Shown piece after piece: positions 7,585 to 15,171 of a stretch of DNA of 64,000 nt. The notes under the pieces were generated by a model. It saw only the letters and a list, made by a program, of their open reading frames with translations. It did no database searches and had not been told where the DNA came from. A program made the position numbers and the translations under genes. The first letter of the stretch is position 1, and the number at the start of each line of letters is the position of its first letter. The stretch comes from Streptomyces sp. JB150 (GTDB taxonomy: Bacteria; Actinomycetota; Actinomycetes; Streptomycetales; Streptomycetaceae), in contig NZ_CP049780.1 of NCBI RefSeq assembly GCF_011193355.1, positions 2,140,230 through 2,204,229 on the forward strand, read 5' to 3'.

Positions 7585-8190
7585 GTGCTGGAGAGTGTGG
7601 GGTCGCTGACCGGCAGCCCATGGGTCTACGCGGTGGTGGCCGTATCGGTTCTTTTTGATGTGTTTCTGCCGGTATTGCCCAGCGGGGTGCTGGTCATCAT
7701 GGCGGCCACCGCGGCCGCGGCGGGCACCGGCGCGGCGACCGGCGAGGTCCCGCACGACGTGCCCGACATCCTCGTGCTGACGCTCTGCGCCACGACCGCG
7801 TCCGTCGCCGGCGACCTCGTCGCCTACCGCCTCGCCTGGCGCGGCGGCGACCGGCTGGACCGCGCCCTCGCCCGCTCACCCCGCCTGAGCCTCGCGCAGG
7901 AACGTCTCGGCACGGCGCTGGCCCGCGGGGGCGGCGCCCTCGTCGTCCTGGCCCGCTTCGCGCCCGCCGGCCGCTCCGTCGTCTCCCTCGGCGCCGGCGC
8001 CGCCCGCCGCCGCGCCCGCGACTTCCTCCCCTGGTCCGCCCTCGCCGGCCTGTCCTGGGCCACCTACAGCGTCGCCCTCGGCTACTTCGGCGCCCACTGG
8101 CTCGGCGCCACCTGGCTGGCCACGGGCGTCTCCGCACTGGCACTGCTCGCGGCCGGAGCGGCGGCGACGTATCTGGTGCGACGGACGTAG
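7585..8190 (+). CDS. DedA family membrane protein (SNARE-associated/VTT domain)
   Basis: 201 residues, GTG start with GGGGAG five bases upstream. The N-terminal re-entrant segment (YAVVAVSVLFDVFLPVLPSGVLVI) has the F/LP-x-P-G/S motif of DedA proteins; the central part contains VAGDLVAYRLAWRGGDRL and the arginine-rich RFAPAGRSVVSLGAGAARR, matching the conserved R-F-x-P-x-R-x3-S/P-x3-G motif. About five helices are predicted. DedA proteins are proposed phospholipid flippases or proton-dependent transporters that support envelope homeostasis. Single-gene unit. Confidence 0.88.
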   Translation: MLESVGSLTGSPWVYAVVAVSVLFDVFLPVLPSGVLVIMAATAAAAGTGAATGEVPHDVPDILVLTLCATTASVAGDLVAYRLAWRGGDRLDRALARSPRLSLAQERLGTALARGGGALVVLARFAPAGRSVVSLGAGAARRRARDFLPWSALAGLSWATYSVALGYFGAHWLGATWLATGVSALALLAAGAAATYLVRRT

Positions 8191-8214
8191 CGCGTACGCG
8201 GGCGCGTCCGCACC

Positions 8215-8400
8215 GGCCCGCGCCTGGGGCGGCCGGTCCGTGCCGCAGGCAGACGGTCCGTGCCCCGACGACCGCCCCATACCGCAGACAAGGCACCGCG
8301 CCCCAGACGGCCGGCCCGCGCCACGGACGGCCGACCAGCGCCTCGGACAGCAGGTCCGCGCCGCAGGCAACCCGCGCCGCAGGCAGGCCACCGCACCCCG
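8215..8400. repeat. Degenerate GC-rich repeats, unit near 21 bp
   Basis: The spacer 8191-8406 contains repeated GGTCCGYGCCGCAGGCA-like blocks (near 8233, 8252, 8348 and 8370) with decayed copies between. There is no gene or promoter that I can support in this spacer. Confidence 0.55.
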
Positions 8401-8406
8401 GACCGG

Positions 8407-8637
8407 CTAGCCCACGCTGCGGGCGGGGCGGCCGCGTACCTCCAGTCCGGACAGCAGCTCGGCCGTGGCCTCGGCGATGGCCTCGACGGCGTGGTCGAAG
8501 ACCTCCTGGTTGTGGGCGGCCGGCGCCCGGAAGCCGGACACCTTCCGCACGTACTGCAACGCGGCGGCCCTGATGTCCTCCTCCGTCGCCTCCTCGGGCA
8601 ACACGGGCGGACGAAGCGTCTTGATACTCCGGCACAT
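8407..8637 (-). CDS. DUF2277 domain protein
   Basis: 76 residues beginning MCRSIKTLRPP, the hallmark start of DUF2277, followed by ATEEDIRAAALQYVRKVSGFRAPAA, the conserved helical body with the V-R-K-x-S-G-F motif. The family is small, cytosolic and uncharacterised, and is widespread in actinobacteria and other soil bacteria; the N-terminal Cys-Arg suggests a metal or substrate contact but this is only a guess. The ATG at 8637 has GGAG close upstream on the minus strand. It is transcribed divergently from the PanE-like gene. Confidence 0.85.
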   Translation of the reverse strand: MCRSIKTLRPPVLPEEATEEDIRAAALQYVRKVSGFRAPAAHNQEVFDHAVEAIAEATAELLSGLEVRGRPARSVG

Positions 8638-8770
8638 GGCTCCAGTGTCCTCCTCCCCCGGCGGGCCCGTCCCGCCTTCCGCAACACGGCTGTCCGCACC
8701 CGCACCCTCTGCCATGATCACCACCGAGGCGGCCACCGGTTCCGGGGCCGACCAACGAGAGGAGCCACTC

Positions 8771-9670
8771 GTGGCACACACCTTCGCCGTGCTCGGCCCC
8801 GGCGGCGTGGGCGGCCTGCTCGCCGCCCTGCTGTCCCGCGCCGGCCACCGCGTGATCTGCCTGTCCGGCGAGGACACCGCCCGCGCGCTGAGCACCGGCG
8901 GCCTCCGCGTGCGCAGCGCCCGCTTCGGCGACTTCACCGCCCGCGTCGAGGCCGGCACCGCGCTGCGCGAACCGGTCGACGCCTGCCTGATCACCGTCAA
9001 GCACACCGCCCTGGACGCCGCCCTCACCCGCCTCCCGGCGGACCCGGACGTCCTCGGCGACACCCTGCTCGTCCCCTTCCTCAACGGCGTGGAGCACCCT
9101 TCCCTGCTCTGCGACCGCCACCGCCCCGACCGGGTCGCGCCGGCCGTGATCCGCGTGGAGTCGACCCGCGTCGCGCCCGGCGAGATCGAGCACGGCAGCC
9201 CGTTCGCCGAGATCGACCTGACCGGCGACGCGGTCCCGCGCGCCCGCCTCGACGCCCTCGCGGCGGTGCTCACGGCGGCCGGCCCCGCCACCCGCGTACG
9301 GGACGACGAGGCGGCGACGCTGTGGGCCAAGATGTCGTTCCTGGCGCCCTTCGCCCTGCTCACCACCCGGTACGCGGTCCCGCTCGGCGAGGTCCGCACC
9401 CGGCACCGCGAGGAGCTGACGGCGCTGGTCGAGGAGACCGCCGCAGTGAGCGCCGCCTGCGGCGGACCGGGCGACCCGGCCCAGGCCCTGGCCCGCTACG
9501 ACGCCTTCCCGCCGGCCACCAAGTCCTCCATGCAGCGCGACGCGGAAGCCGGCCGCCCGCTGGAACTGGACGCGATCGGCGGGGCGTTGCTGCGCGCGGC
9601 ACAGCGGCACGGCATTCCCGTACCGGTCACGGAGAAGCTGGTACGGGCCCTGCGCGACGCCGGCCACTGA
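8771..9670 (+). CDS. 2-dehydropantoate 2-reductase-like protein (ApbA/PanE family)
   Basis: 299 residues. The Rossmann motif FAVLGPGGVGGLLAALLSRAGH lies at residues 4-25, a little longer than GxGxxG, as in ApbA/PanE. ITVKHTALDAAL and the Lys-containing LWAKMSFLAPFALLT helix match the catalytic lysine region, and the C-terminal domain includes SSMQRDAEAGRPLELDAIGG, the conserved S-S-M-x-x-D motif. It should use NADPH to reduce a 2-keto acid; whether it serves pantothenate synthesis or is a paralogue is open. GTG start with GAGAGGAG upstream. Confidence 0.85.
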   Translation: MAHTFAVLGPGGVGGLLAALLSRAGHRVICLSGEDTARALSTGGLRVRSARFGDFTARVEAGTALREPVDACLITVKHTALDAALTRLPADPDVLGDTLLVPFLNGVEHPSLLCDRHRPDRVAPAVIRVESTRVAPGEIEHGSPFAEIDLTGDAVPRARLDALAAVLTAAGPATRVRDDEAATLWAKMSFLAPFALLTTRYAVPLGEVRTRHREELTALVEETAAVSAACGGPGDPAQALARYDAFPPATKSSMQRDAEAGRPLELDAIGGALLRAAQRHGIPVPVTEKLVRALRDAGH

Positions 9671-9707
9671 GGCACCCGGCGGCCCCGGTCTCCCCCGTCC
9701 CCCTCTC

Positions 9708-10232
9708 TCACCCCGCCTCGCGCCCGCTCCCCGCCGCACCGCTCAGCTCGGACCGCCAGTCGTTGCATCTGATCCAGTGCCCTTTCGGGTATTCGAAGTC
9801 GACGGGTCCGAGCAGGGTGAATCCGGCCCGCTCGCACACCTTGTTGGACGCCGGGTGCGTCGTCGCGGGAAAGGCGTGCAGCCATCTGTGCCGCCCGGCG
9901 GCCCGTGCCTCCCCGACGACGGCGCGCGCCGCCCGCGCGGCCAGCCCGCGTCCCTGGAACTCGGGCAGCACCGCCCAGCCGGTCTCCCACACCGTCCCGC
10001 CCCGCCACTCGCGCTCCCAGAATCCGATCGAGCCGACGGTCTCCTCCCCCTCCGCGAGCACCACCCGGTACATCCGCCCCACGCTCAGCCCGGCATACCG
10101 CCGGTGCCGGCCGGCGAGCAGCTCCTCGCTCTCCGGTCCGCCCAGATGCTCGGTCATCTCGGGACTGTTGGTCCTGCGCAACAGCCAGAAGTCGTCTTCC
10201 CCCCACGGCACCAGCCGCACGTCACCGTCCAT
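9708..10232 (-). CDS. GNAT family N-acetyltransferase
   Basis: 174 residues with the RimJ/RimL-like fold: N-terminal VRLVPWGEDDFWLLRRTNSPEMTEHLGGPES, central GSIGFWEREWRGGTVWETGWAVLPEFQGRGLAARA (acetyl-CoA pyrophosphate loop Q-G-R-G-L-A at 93-98) and NKVCERAGFTLLG at the end. It should transfer acetyl from acetyl-CoA to an amine; the substrate is unknown. TACCGT (10239-10244 on the minus strand) lies six bases before the ATG and no ribosome site is seen, so a leaderless mRNA is likely. It lies behind the chaplin gene but is separated from it by a strong terminator. Confidence 0.85.
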   Translation of the reverse strand: MDGDVRLVPWGEDDFWLLRRTNSPEMTEHLGGPESEELLAGRHRRYAGLSVGRMYRVVLAEGEETVGSIGFWEREWRGGTVWETGWAVLPEFQGRGLAARAARAVVGEARAAGRHRWLHAFPATTHPASNKVCERAGFTLLGPVDFEYPKGHWIRCNDWRSELSGAAGSGREAG

Positions 10233-10259
10233 ACCGCCACGGTAGGCGCCGGCACTGAC

Positions 10260-10296
10260 AAGGACCCGGCTCGTTCCGCTCGAGAGCCGGGTCCTT
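10260..10296 (-). terminator. Strong hairpin terminator after the chaplin gene
   Basis: AAGGACCCGGCTC (10260-10272) and GAGCCGGGTCCTT (10284-10296) are perfect 13-base arms around an 11-base loop, 14 bases after the chaplin stop. Confidence 0.85.
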
Positions 10297-10309
10297 CCAG
10301 GCGTGGGCG

Positions 10310-10606
10310 TCAGCCGTTGGAGCAGTAGTTGCCCGTCGCGGGGTTGCCCAGCCCGATGACGTTGATGGAGTTGCCGCAGACGTTCAGGTCCAGGTCCACC
10401 GGGATCTGGATGACGTTGCCGGACAGGACGCCGGGCGAGCCGACGGCCACGCCGTAGGCGCAGGCGCCGCTGGTGCCGCAGATGCCGTCGCCGCCCTTGC
10501 CGCCCTTGCCGCCGTCGGAGGTGCCGGCGGTGGCGGTGGCGGCCCCGCCGAGGGCCAGGGCGGCACCGGCGACGACGGTCACGGCGATCCTCGGGATAGT
10601 GCGCAC
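10310..10606 (-). CDS. Short chaplin-family secreted protein
   Basis: 98 residues. A signal peptide (1-28, RTIPRIAVTVVAGAALALGG, cut near ATA-G) precedes a Gly/Lys-rich linker and one chaplin domain, YGVAVGSPGVLSGNVIQIPV ... NVCGNSINVIGLGNPATGNYC. Chaplins assemble into amyloid-like surface films that let aerial hyphae leave water. The canonical Cys pair is Cys77 and Cys95; Cys43 and Cys49 in the linker are extra. No LPXTG sorting signal is present, so this would be a free short chaplin. GTG start with GAGGAGAG nearby. Terminated by a 13-bp stem. Confidence 0.85.
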   Translation of the reverse strand: MRTIPRIAVTVVAGAALALGGAATATAGTSDGGKGGKGGDGICGTSGACAYGVAVGSPGVLSGNVIQIPVDLDLNVCGNSINVIGLGNPATGNYCSNG

Positions 10607-10740
10607 GTTCTCTCTCCTCTGTCGGAAAATGAGGGATGTGCCCCGATTCTGTGCAGCCTCCGACGCGCACCGCCGCCATTGCTCCCCCGAACGAGCGAAG
10701 TCACTCGCGACCCAAAATCGAACAGGCGTAGCATTGGCTC

Positions 10741-11106
10741 GTGGCTACGACCTATGACTTCCCCAGCGACCTCCGCGCCGGTCAGGAGGAGCTGCATCAG
10801 GTCCGGGCCGAACTGTCGGCCCTGCTGAAGCGGCTCCCCTGGTCGGTCGAGCCTCTGGACGGCTTCAGCGACGACGGCGGCTGGCGCAAGGTGGAGCGCC
10901 CCGCCTCCCCCGGCTGGTCGGCCGACGAGCAGGCCGAGGTGGAGAAACTGCGCCGCCGCGAGCACGAACTCGCGGTCTTCGTCAGCACCCACCGCTACTG
11001 GTCCGAACTCTCCGGCTCCGACCGCGTCGAAGCGCGCTCCCAGCTGAAACACGCCCACGAGACCCCGGAGGGCCCGGAGGACGCGGCGGACTCCCGCCCG
11101 AGCTGA
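10741..11106 (+). CDS. Conserved hypothetical protein
   Basis: 121 residues, not recognised. It is mostly helical and charged, with a heptad-like segment at 70-90 (DEQAEVEKLRRREHELAVF) and no membrane segment or signal peptide. Codon use is normal for Streptomyces, so I regard it as real. There is no ribosome site; TAGCAT (10729-10734) ends six bases before the GTG, which suggests a leaderless transcript starting at the start codon. Function unknown; a small cytosolic protein that might pair through its helices. Confidence 0.7.
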   Translation: MATTYDFPSDLRAGQEELHQVRAELSALLKRLPWSVEPLDGFSDDGGWRKVERPASPGWSADEQAEVEKLRRREHELAVFVSTHRYWSELSGSDRVEARSQLKHAHETPEGPEDAADSRPS

Positions 11107-11210
11107 GCCGGCGGGCGCCGGAACGGCCGGAGCGGCCGGAGCAGCCCCCACGGACAGCCCGGAACCGCCCTGCACGGCGCCGGGAGCGGCACGGAACGGC
11201 ACGGAACGGC

Positions 11211-11244
11211 GAAGACCCCGGCCGATGACGCGGCCGGGGTCTTC
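11211..11244 (-). terminator. Terminator after tRNA-Val
   Basis: GAAGACCCCGGCCG (11211-11224) and CGGCCGGGGTCTTC (11231-11244) form a perfect 14-base stem with a six-base loop, seven bases beyond the tRNA 3' end. It could also stop readthrough from the plus strand. Confidence 0.85.
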
Positions 11245-11250
11245 GTGCGG

Positions 11251-11322
<72 letters not shown>

Positions 11323-11546
11323 GCGAACGAGTCGACAGCCTACCTTGCCCGGGGCACTGCCCCGCAAACCTGGGGACGGAGGGGACGGCCGGGGCTCAGG
11401 GGCGGGCATCGGGGATCTCCGGGGGTTATCCCCACCCCGGTTCAGGGAGCGTCCCGGATGCCGCGGCGGGCGGCGGATCCGTACGGTCGAAGCACATCGC
11501 AGCCGCAAGGGCGTCCCGCCGCGGCCCGACCCAGGGGGAGACCGTC

Positions 11547-12371
11547 ATGGCCCGTTCCGTTCCCGTTCGCGCGGCCCTCGTCGCCGGTGCCGTCGCACTG
11601 CTCGTCGCGGGGCTCGGTGCCTGTTCCTCGGCCCGCGACGACCAGGACCCCGAGACGCGCTCCTTCGCGCTGGAGGGCACCACCCTGACCGTGGACGCGG
11701 AGGACTCCGCCCTGGAGATCGTCGCCTCCGACGAGCACGCCGGGGGCCGGATCGAGGTCACCCGCTGGTTCGACGGCTCGGTGGTGGCGGGCGGCGACCC
11801 GAAGCCCACCTGGGAGCTGCGCGACGGAAACCGGCTGGTGCTGCGGGAGGACTGCTCCGGGTTCATCTCCGACTGCTCCTCCAAGCACCGCGTCGAGGTC
11901 CCGCGCGGCGTCCGGGTGAAGGTGGAGAACGGCGACGGCAGCGTCCGCGCCGCCGGGTTCGCGGACGCGCTGAGCATCCGTACGGCCGACGGATCGGTCC
12001 GGGTCACCGGCGCCACCGGCCCGCTCGACCTGCGCACCGGCGACGGCTCGGTCCGCGTCGAGGACGCCGGCGGACCGCTGCGGGTGCACACCGAGGACGG
12101 CTCCATCCACGCGGACGTCGACTCCCGCGAGGTCCGCGCCCGCACCGGCGACGGCTCGGTGCGGCTCGAACTGGGCGCGATACCGGACCTGGTGGAGACC
12201 CGCAGCGGCGACGGCTCCGTCAGCATCGACCTGCCCCGGGCCGCCTACCGGGTGGCCACCGAGACCGGCGACGGCTCGGTCGACGTGTCGGTCCCGCGCG
12301 ACGACTCCAGCGGCCACGTGGTCTCCGCCCGCACCGGCGACGGCAACGTCACGGTCCGTACGGCGAACTGA
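11547..12371 (+). CDS. DUF4097 lipoprotein with GDGSV repeats
   Basis: 274 residues. A lipoprotein signal ends in the lipobox LGAC (Cys26), so the mature protein is lipid-anchored outside the membrane. From about residue 130 a motif of the type T-GDGSV-RV repeats eight times at 18-25 residue spacing (NGDGSV, ADGSV, GDGSV, EDGSI, GDGSV, GDGSV, GDGSV, GDGNV), the pattern of a beta-solenoid of the DUF4097 family. The family resembles putative adhesins and autotransporter-like surface proteins, but no activity is known. GGGGGAG lies upstream of the ATG. Confidence 0.82.
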   Translation: MARSVPVRAALVAGAVALLVAGLGACSSARDDQDPETRSFALEGTTLTVDAEDSALEIVASDEHAGGRIEVTRWFDGSVVAGGDPKPTWELRDGNRLVLREDCSGFISDCSSKHRVEVPRGVRVKVENGDGSVRAAGFADALSIRTADGSVRVTGATGPLDLRTGDGSVRVEDAGGPLRVHTEDGSIHADVDSREVRARTGDGSVRLELGAIPDLVETRSGDGSVSIDLPRAAYRVATETGDGSVDVSVPRDDSSGHVVSARTGDGNVTVRTAN

Positions 12372-12424
12372 CGGGCCCGTGTGTTCGTCCTCAACCGGTG
12401 GGAGAATGACACCGGGCAGGGCGG

Positions 12425-13855
12425 ATGACAGCACGGGAGAGGGATGTGACGGCGACACCGCAGCAGCCGTACTCGCCGTCGATGCCGCGCGGGCGCCATC
12501 GCGCCACCCGGCCGCGAGCCCCGCGGTCCGCCGCCGCCCGCGACACCCTCGCCCTGATCGCCCTGCCGCTCGTCGCCGCGCTCGTGCTGCCCGGTGCCTT
12601 CACCGGGGGCGGCACCCGGCGGTGGTTCGGCGGGCGGGCGGAGAGCCAGCGGGCCGAGGCGCAGGCCGCGAAGGACGCCGCCGCCGAGGCCTTCTACGAG
12701 CTGGACACCGCCCAGCGGGACCTGCGGATCTCCATCGAGACCATCGCCGCCGTCGATGACTCCCCCGCCGCCCGCCGGGCCGGCGCCGGCTTCGCGGAGC
12801 TGGGCCGGCGCATCGACGAGGCCAGCCACCGGTACATCCAGGCGGTCGACGCCCACGACCTCGACCGCGACGACCTGGAGGCCTCGGCCGCCGCCCGGGC
12901 CCGCACGGAGCTGACCGCCGCCAAGGACGAGCTGACGCTGGTCAAGAGGGACCTCGACCGGTTCGCGGAGGGACTCGGTCCGCTGCTCGGCAAGGCCGAG
13001 ACCCAGCTGGCTCGGCTCGCCCCGGCCGTCGAGCGGGCCCGCCAGGCCCTGCTCGCCGCCTCCGACGCGCTGGACACCGTCCGGGGCTCGGGGCTGAAGG
13101 CCGACGACCTCGCCGCCCGGCTCGCCGCGCTCGCGCCCGAGCTGACCAAGCTCAACCAGGGCGCCGGACAGCACGGCGTCCCGCAGACCCTGGAGCGCGC
13201 CGAGCGGGTCGCCCGCGAGGCCGAGACGATCCGCACGCAGGCCGAACGGCTGCCGGAGCGGGCCGCCGAGATCGACCACCGGCTGGTGTCCCTGCGCACC
13301 CGCGCCGAGGCCCTGGCCACCCGCGCCGGGCAGGTGGAACCGATCCTCAGCGAGCTGCGCCGACGCTTCACGCTGGCCTGCTGGCAGGACCTCCAGCGGG
13401 TCCCCGAGCAGGCGGCACAGACCCTCCGCCAGGCCGAGGCCAAGCTCCGCGAGGCGCAGGCCGCGCGCGACGCCCAGCGCTGGCCGGACGCCACCGCGCT
13501 GCTGTCGACGGCACGGGCGCTGCTGAACTCCACCGACGAGGCCGTCTCCGCCGCCGGGGACCGGCTGCGGCGGCTGAACGCCGTGCAGAAGGACCCGCAG
13601 GCCGAGATCGACCGGACCCGGTTCGCCATCCGGGACGCCCAGCGGCTCGCCATGGCCGGCCGCCACACCCCCGACCCGCGCCACGCCCGCCCGCTGGACG
13701 ACTCCGTGGCCCGCCTGGAGCGCGCCGTCGCCGGCCTGGACGGGCGTCACCCCGACTACTGGCACTTCCTCGGGGAGACGGAGGCGGTGCGGCAGACGGT
13801 GGCGCGGGTGGTCGCCCTCATCCGCGAGGAGCGCGCGGCGAGCACCGGCCACTGA
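12425..13855 (+). CDS. Membrane-anchored coiled-coil protein of unknown function
   Basis: 476 residues (ATG 12425; a GTG at 12446 is an alternative start). A basic N-terminal part (MPRGRHRATRPRAPRSAAARD) leads to one hydrophobic helix (about 42-58, LALIALPLVAALVLPGAF) that likely inserts in the membrane with the tail outside. The rest is Ala/Glu/Arg-rich and strongly helical, with several long coiled-coil stretches (about 75-330 and 345-400) and a single Cys. I do not recognise a family beyond conserved actinobacterial proteins; a structural or scaffolding envelope role is a guess. It follows the DUF4097 gene by 53 bases and may be cotranscribed. Confidence 0.72.
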   Translation: MTARERDVTATPQQPYSPSMPRGRHRATRPRAPRSAAARDTLALIALPLVAALVLPGAFTGGGTRRWFGGRAESQRAEAQAAKDAAAEAFYELDTAQRDLRISIETIAAVDDSPAARRAGAGFAELGRRIDEASHRYIQAVDAHDLDRDDLEASAAARARTELTAAKDELTLVKRDLDRFAEGLGPLLGKAETQLARLAPAVERARQALLAASDALDTVRGSGLKADDLAARLAALAPELTKLNQGAGQHGVPQTLERAERVAREAETIRTQAERLPERAAEIDHRLVSLRTRAEALATRAGQVEPILSELRRRFTLACWQDLQRVPEQAAQTLRQAEAKLREAQAARDAQRWPDATALLSTARALLNSTDEAVSAAGDRLRRLNAVQKDPQAEIDRTRFAIRDAQRLAMAGRHTPDPRHARPLDDSVARLERAVAGLDGRHPDYWHFLGETEAVRQTVARVVALIREERAASTGH

Positions 13856-13870
13856 CCTCGCGCCCCCGAC

Positions 13871-13933
13871 GGCCCGGCGGGCCCGGCGGGCCCGGCAGTC
13901 CTGGCAGTCCTGGCAGCCCTGGCAGCCCTGGTC
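13871..13933. repeat. Seven-copy 9-bp tandem repeat
   Basis: GGCCCGGCG twice, GGCCCGGCA, GTCCTGGCA twice, GCCCTGGCA twice and a partial copy run without gaps in the spacer after the coiled-coil gene. Confidence 0.85.
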
Positions 13934-14022
13934 CGTTGTGGTGGCGCCGCATCCGGCGGAGGCGGATATTGGTGAACGAAAGGGATGAACGTGCCGCCCG
14001 CTGACGCCCGAGGGAGGCGGAT

Positions 14023-14604
14023 ATGGCCACACACGCAGTGCACAGGGGATCGCGGGGCCGGATCAGCTTCAACGATCATCTGCCTGTCGACCACCGGCTG
14101 AACCGGGTCTACCGGATCGGCGCGGGCCTGATGGGCCTGGTGCTGATCGCGTTCGGCATCCTCGGCCTGATCGGCAGGGTGGGGTTCTTCGACACGCGCG
14201 GGGACCAGGTCGTCGGGCTCAACACCAACGGCGCGCTCAGCGTGCTGTCGATCTGCGTGGGGCTGCTGCTGTTCGTCGGCATGGTCATCGGCGGCAACTT
14301 CGCCTCGACGCTCAACATGATCGTCGGCGTGGCCTTCGTCCTCAGCGGCTTCCTGAATCTGGGCCTGCTCAACACCGAGTACAACTTCCTCGCGTTCCGC
14401 ATCCAGAACGTGCTGTTCAGCTTCGTCTACGGCGTCGTGCTGATGACCTTCGGGATGTACGGGCGGGTCGGCTCGGCCCTGCCCGCGGACAACCCGTACT
14501 TCCGCGCCCGCCATCCGGAGCTGGCCCGGGAGGTCGACGAGGACCGCGTCCAGCGCGCCGAACAGCGCCCTAAGGCGCTGCGTCCGCCGGAGGCCGACCG
14601 TTAA
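14023..14604 (+). CDS. DUF4383 membrane protein
   Basis: 193 residues with four predicted helices, starting after a soluble N-terminus (VDHRLNRVYRIGAGLMGLVLIAFGILGL). The FFDTRGDQVVGLNTNGALSVLS segment and GNFASTLNMIVGVAFVLSGFLNL are typical of DUF4383, a family found mainly in actinobacteria with no known function. GAGGGAGG lies upstream of the ATG. Its TAA stop forms part of the TAACCT box that appears to serve as the promoter of the next gene, so the two genes are packed very tightly. Confidence 0.85.
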   Translation: MATHAVHRGSRGRISFNDHLPVDHRLNRVYRIGAGLMGLVLIAFGILGLIGRVGFFDTRGDQVVGLNTNGALSVLSICVGLLLFVGMVIGGNFASTLNMIVGVAFVLSGFLNLGLLNTEYNFLAFRIQNVLFSFVYGVVLMTFGMYGRVGSALPADNPYFRARHPELAREVDEDRVQRAEQRPKALRPPEADR

Positions 14605-14613
14605 CCTGGGCGC

Positions 14614-14838
14614 ATGCCACGCTATGAGTACCGGTGCCGGACCTGCGGCGACACATTCGAACTGAGCCGTCCGATGGCGGAGTCCGCGAAGCCCGCGGCG
14701 TGCCCTGCCGGGCATGACGACACGGTGAAGCTGCTGTCGACGGTGGCGGTGGGCGGAACCGCGTCCGCCCCGGCCGCCGCGCCCCGCGCGACAGGCGGCG
14801 GGGGTGGCGGCTGCTGCGGGGGCGGCTGCTGCGGATAG
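14614..14838 (+). CDS. FmdB-family zinc ribbon protein
   Basis: 74 residues. MPRYEYRCRTCGDTFELSRPM is the classic FmdB opening with CxxC (Cys8, Cys11), and CPAGH (Cys30, His34) supplies the second half of the zinc site. The C-terminus is Ala/Pro-rich and ends in a GGGGGGCCGGGCCG tail, as in other actinobacterial members. The family is thought to regulate transcription or protein binding but is not well defined. The ATG has no ribosome site; TAACCT (14602-14607) ends six bases before it, suggesting a leaderless start. A broken copy of the 3' end lies 80 bases downstream. Confidence 0.85.
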   Translation: MPRYEYRCRTCGDTFELSRPMAESAKPAACPAGHDDTVKLLSTVAVGGTASAPAAAPRATGGGGGGCCGGGCCG

Positions 14839-14880
14839 CACGCCACGGGCCCGTCGCCGTCCGCGGGCCCGTCGCGGCTG

Positions 14881-14903
14881 GTCGCGCAGTTCCCCGCGCC
14901 CCT
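14881..14903 (-). repeat. Interspersed 23-bp repeat, copy 1
   Basis: On the plus strand GTCGCGCAGTTCCCCGCGCC plus CCT. An identical copy is at 15149 and a near copy at 42330. On the minus strand it reads AGGGGCGCGGGGAACTGCGC. I recall this sequence being abundant in Streptomyces intergenic DNA. Confidence 0.85.
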
Positions 14904-14920
14904 AGAGCGTCCCCCGGTAA

Positions 14921-15000
14921 ACGGGACCGCGTCCACCCCGGCCGCCGCGCCCCGCGCGGCAAGCGGCCCGGGCGGCGGCTGCTGCGGATAGCACGCCACG
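14921..15000 (+). pseudogene. Duplicated, broken 3' end of the FmdB-like gene
   Basis: The stretch repeats, with a few changes and a shorter Gly/Cys tail, the last part of the FmdB gene (14752-14848), including the TGCTGCGGATAGCACGCCACG end and stop. No start codon or zinc motif belongs to it, so it is a leftover of a local duplication, not a gene. Confidence 0.75.
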
Positions 15001-15007
15001 CGCCCGC

Positions 15008-15148
15008 GGGCCCGTCGCCGTCCGCAGGTGCGTCGCCTTCTGCGGGCCGTCGCCGCCCGCAGGCCCGTCGCCGCCCACGAGCGCGTCGCCGTCCGCGGGC
15101 CCGTCGCCGCCCACGAGCCCGTCGCCGCCCACGGGCCCGTCGTGGCCG
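15008..15148. repeat. 18-bp tandem repeat array, about seven copies
   Basis: Units such as GGGCCCGTCGCCGTCCGC, GAGCGCGTCGCCGTCCGC and GAGCCCGTCGCCGCCCAC run head to tail (one unit is 17 bp). The array lies between the duplicated FmdB tail and the second 23-bp repeat. The whole spacer 14839-15169 holds only repeats; I see no gene in it. Confidence 0.85.
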
Positions 15149-15171
15149 GTCGCGCAGTTCCCCGCGCCCCT
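15149..15171 (-). repeat. Interspersed 23-bp repeat, copy 2
   Basis: Identical to copy 1 and in the same orientation. Its last two bases form part of the TAG stop codon of the HAD gene, so the repeat abuts the 3' end of that gene directly. Confidence 0.85.

Noticed and set aside
13818..14072. Minus-strand frame with collagen-like GLPGPPG repeats
   Set aside because: The repeat comes from the 9-bp array and the frame runs into neighbouring genes on the other strand without a plausible start; not a gene.
15008..15148. CRISPR-like regular array
   Set aside because: Units are 18 bp, head to tail without unique spacers, and no cas genes are present.
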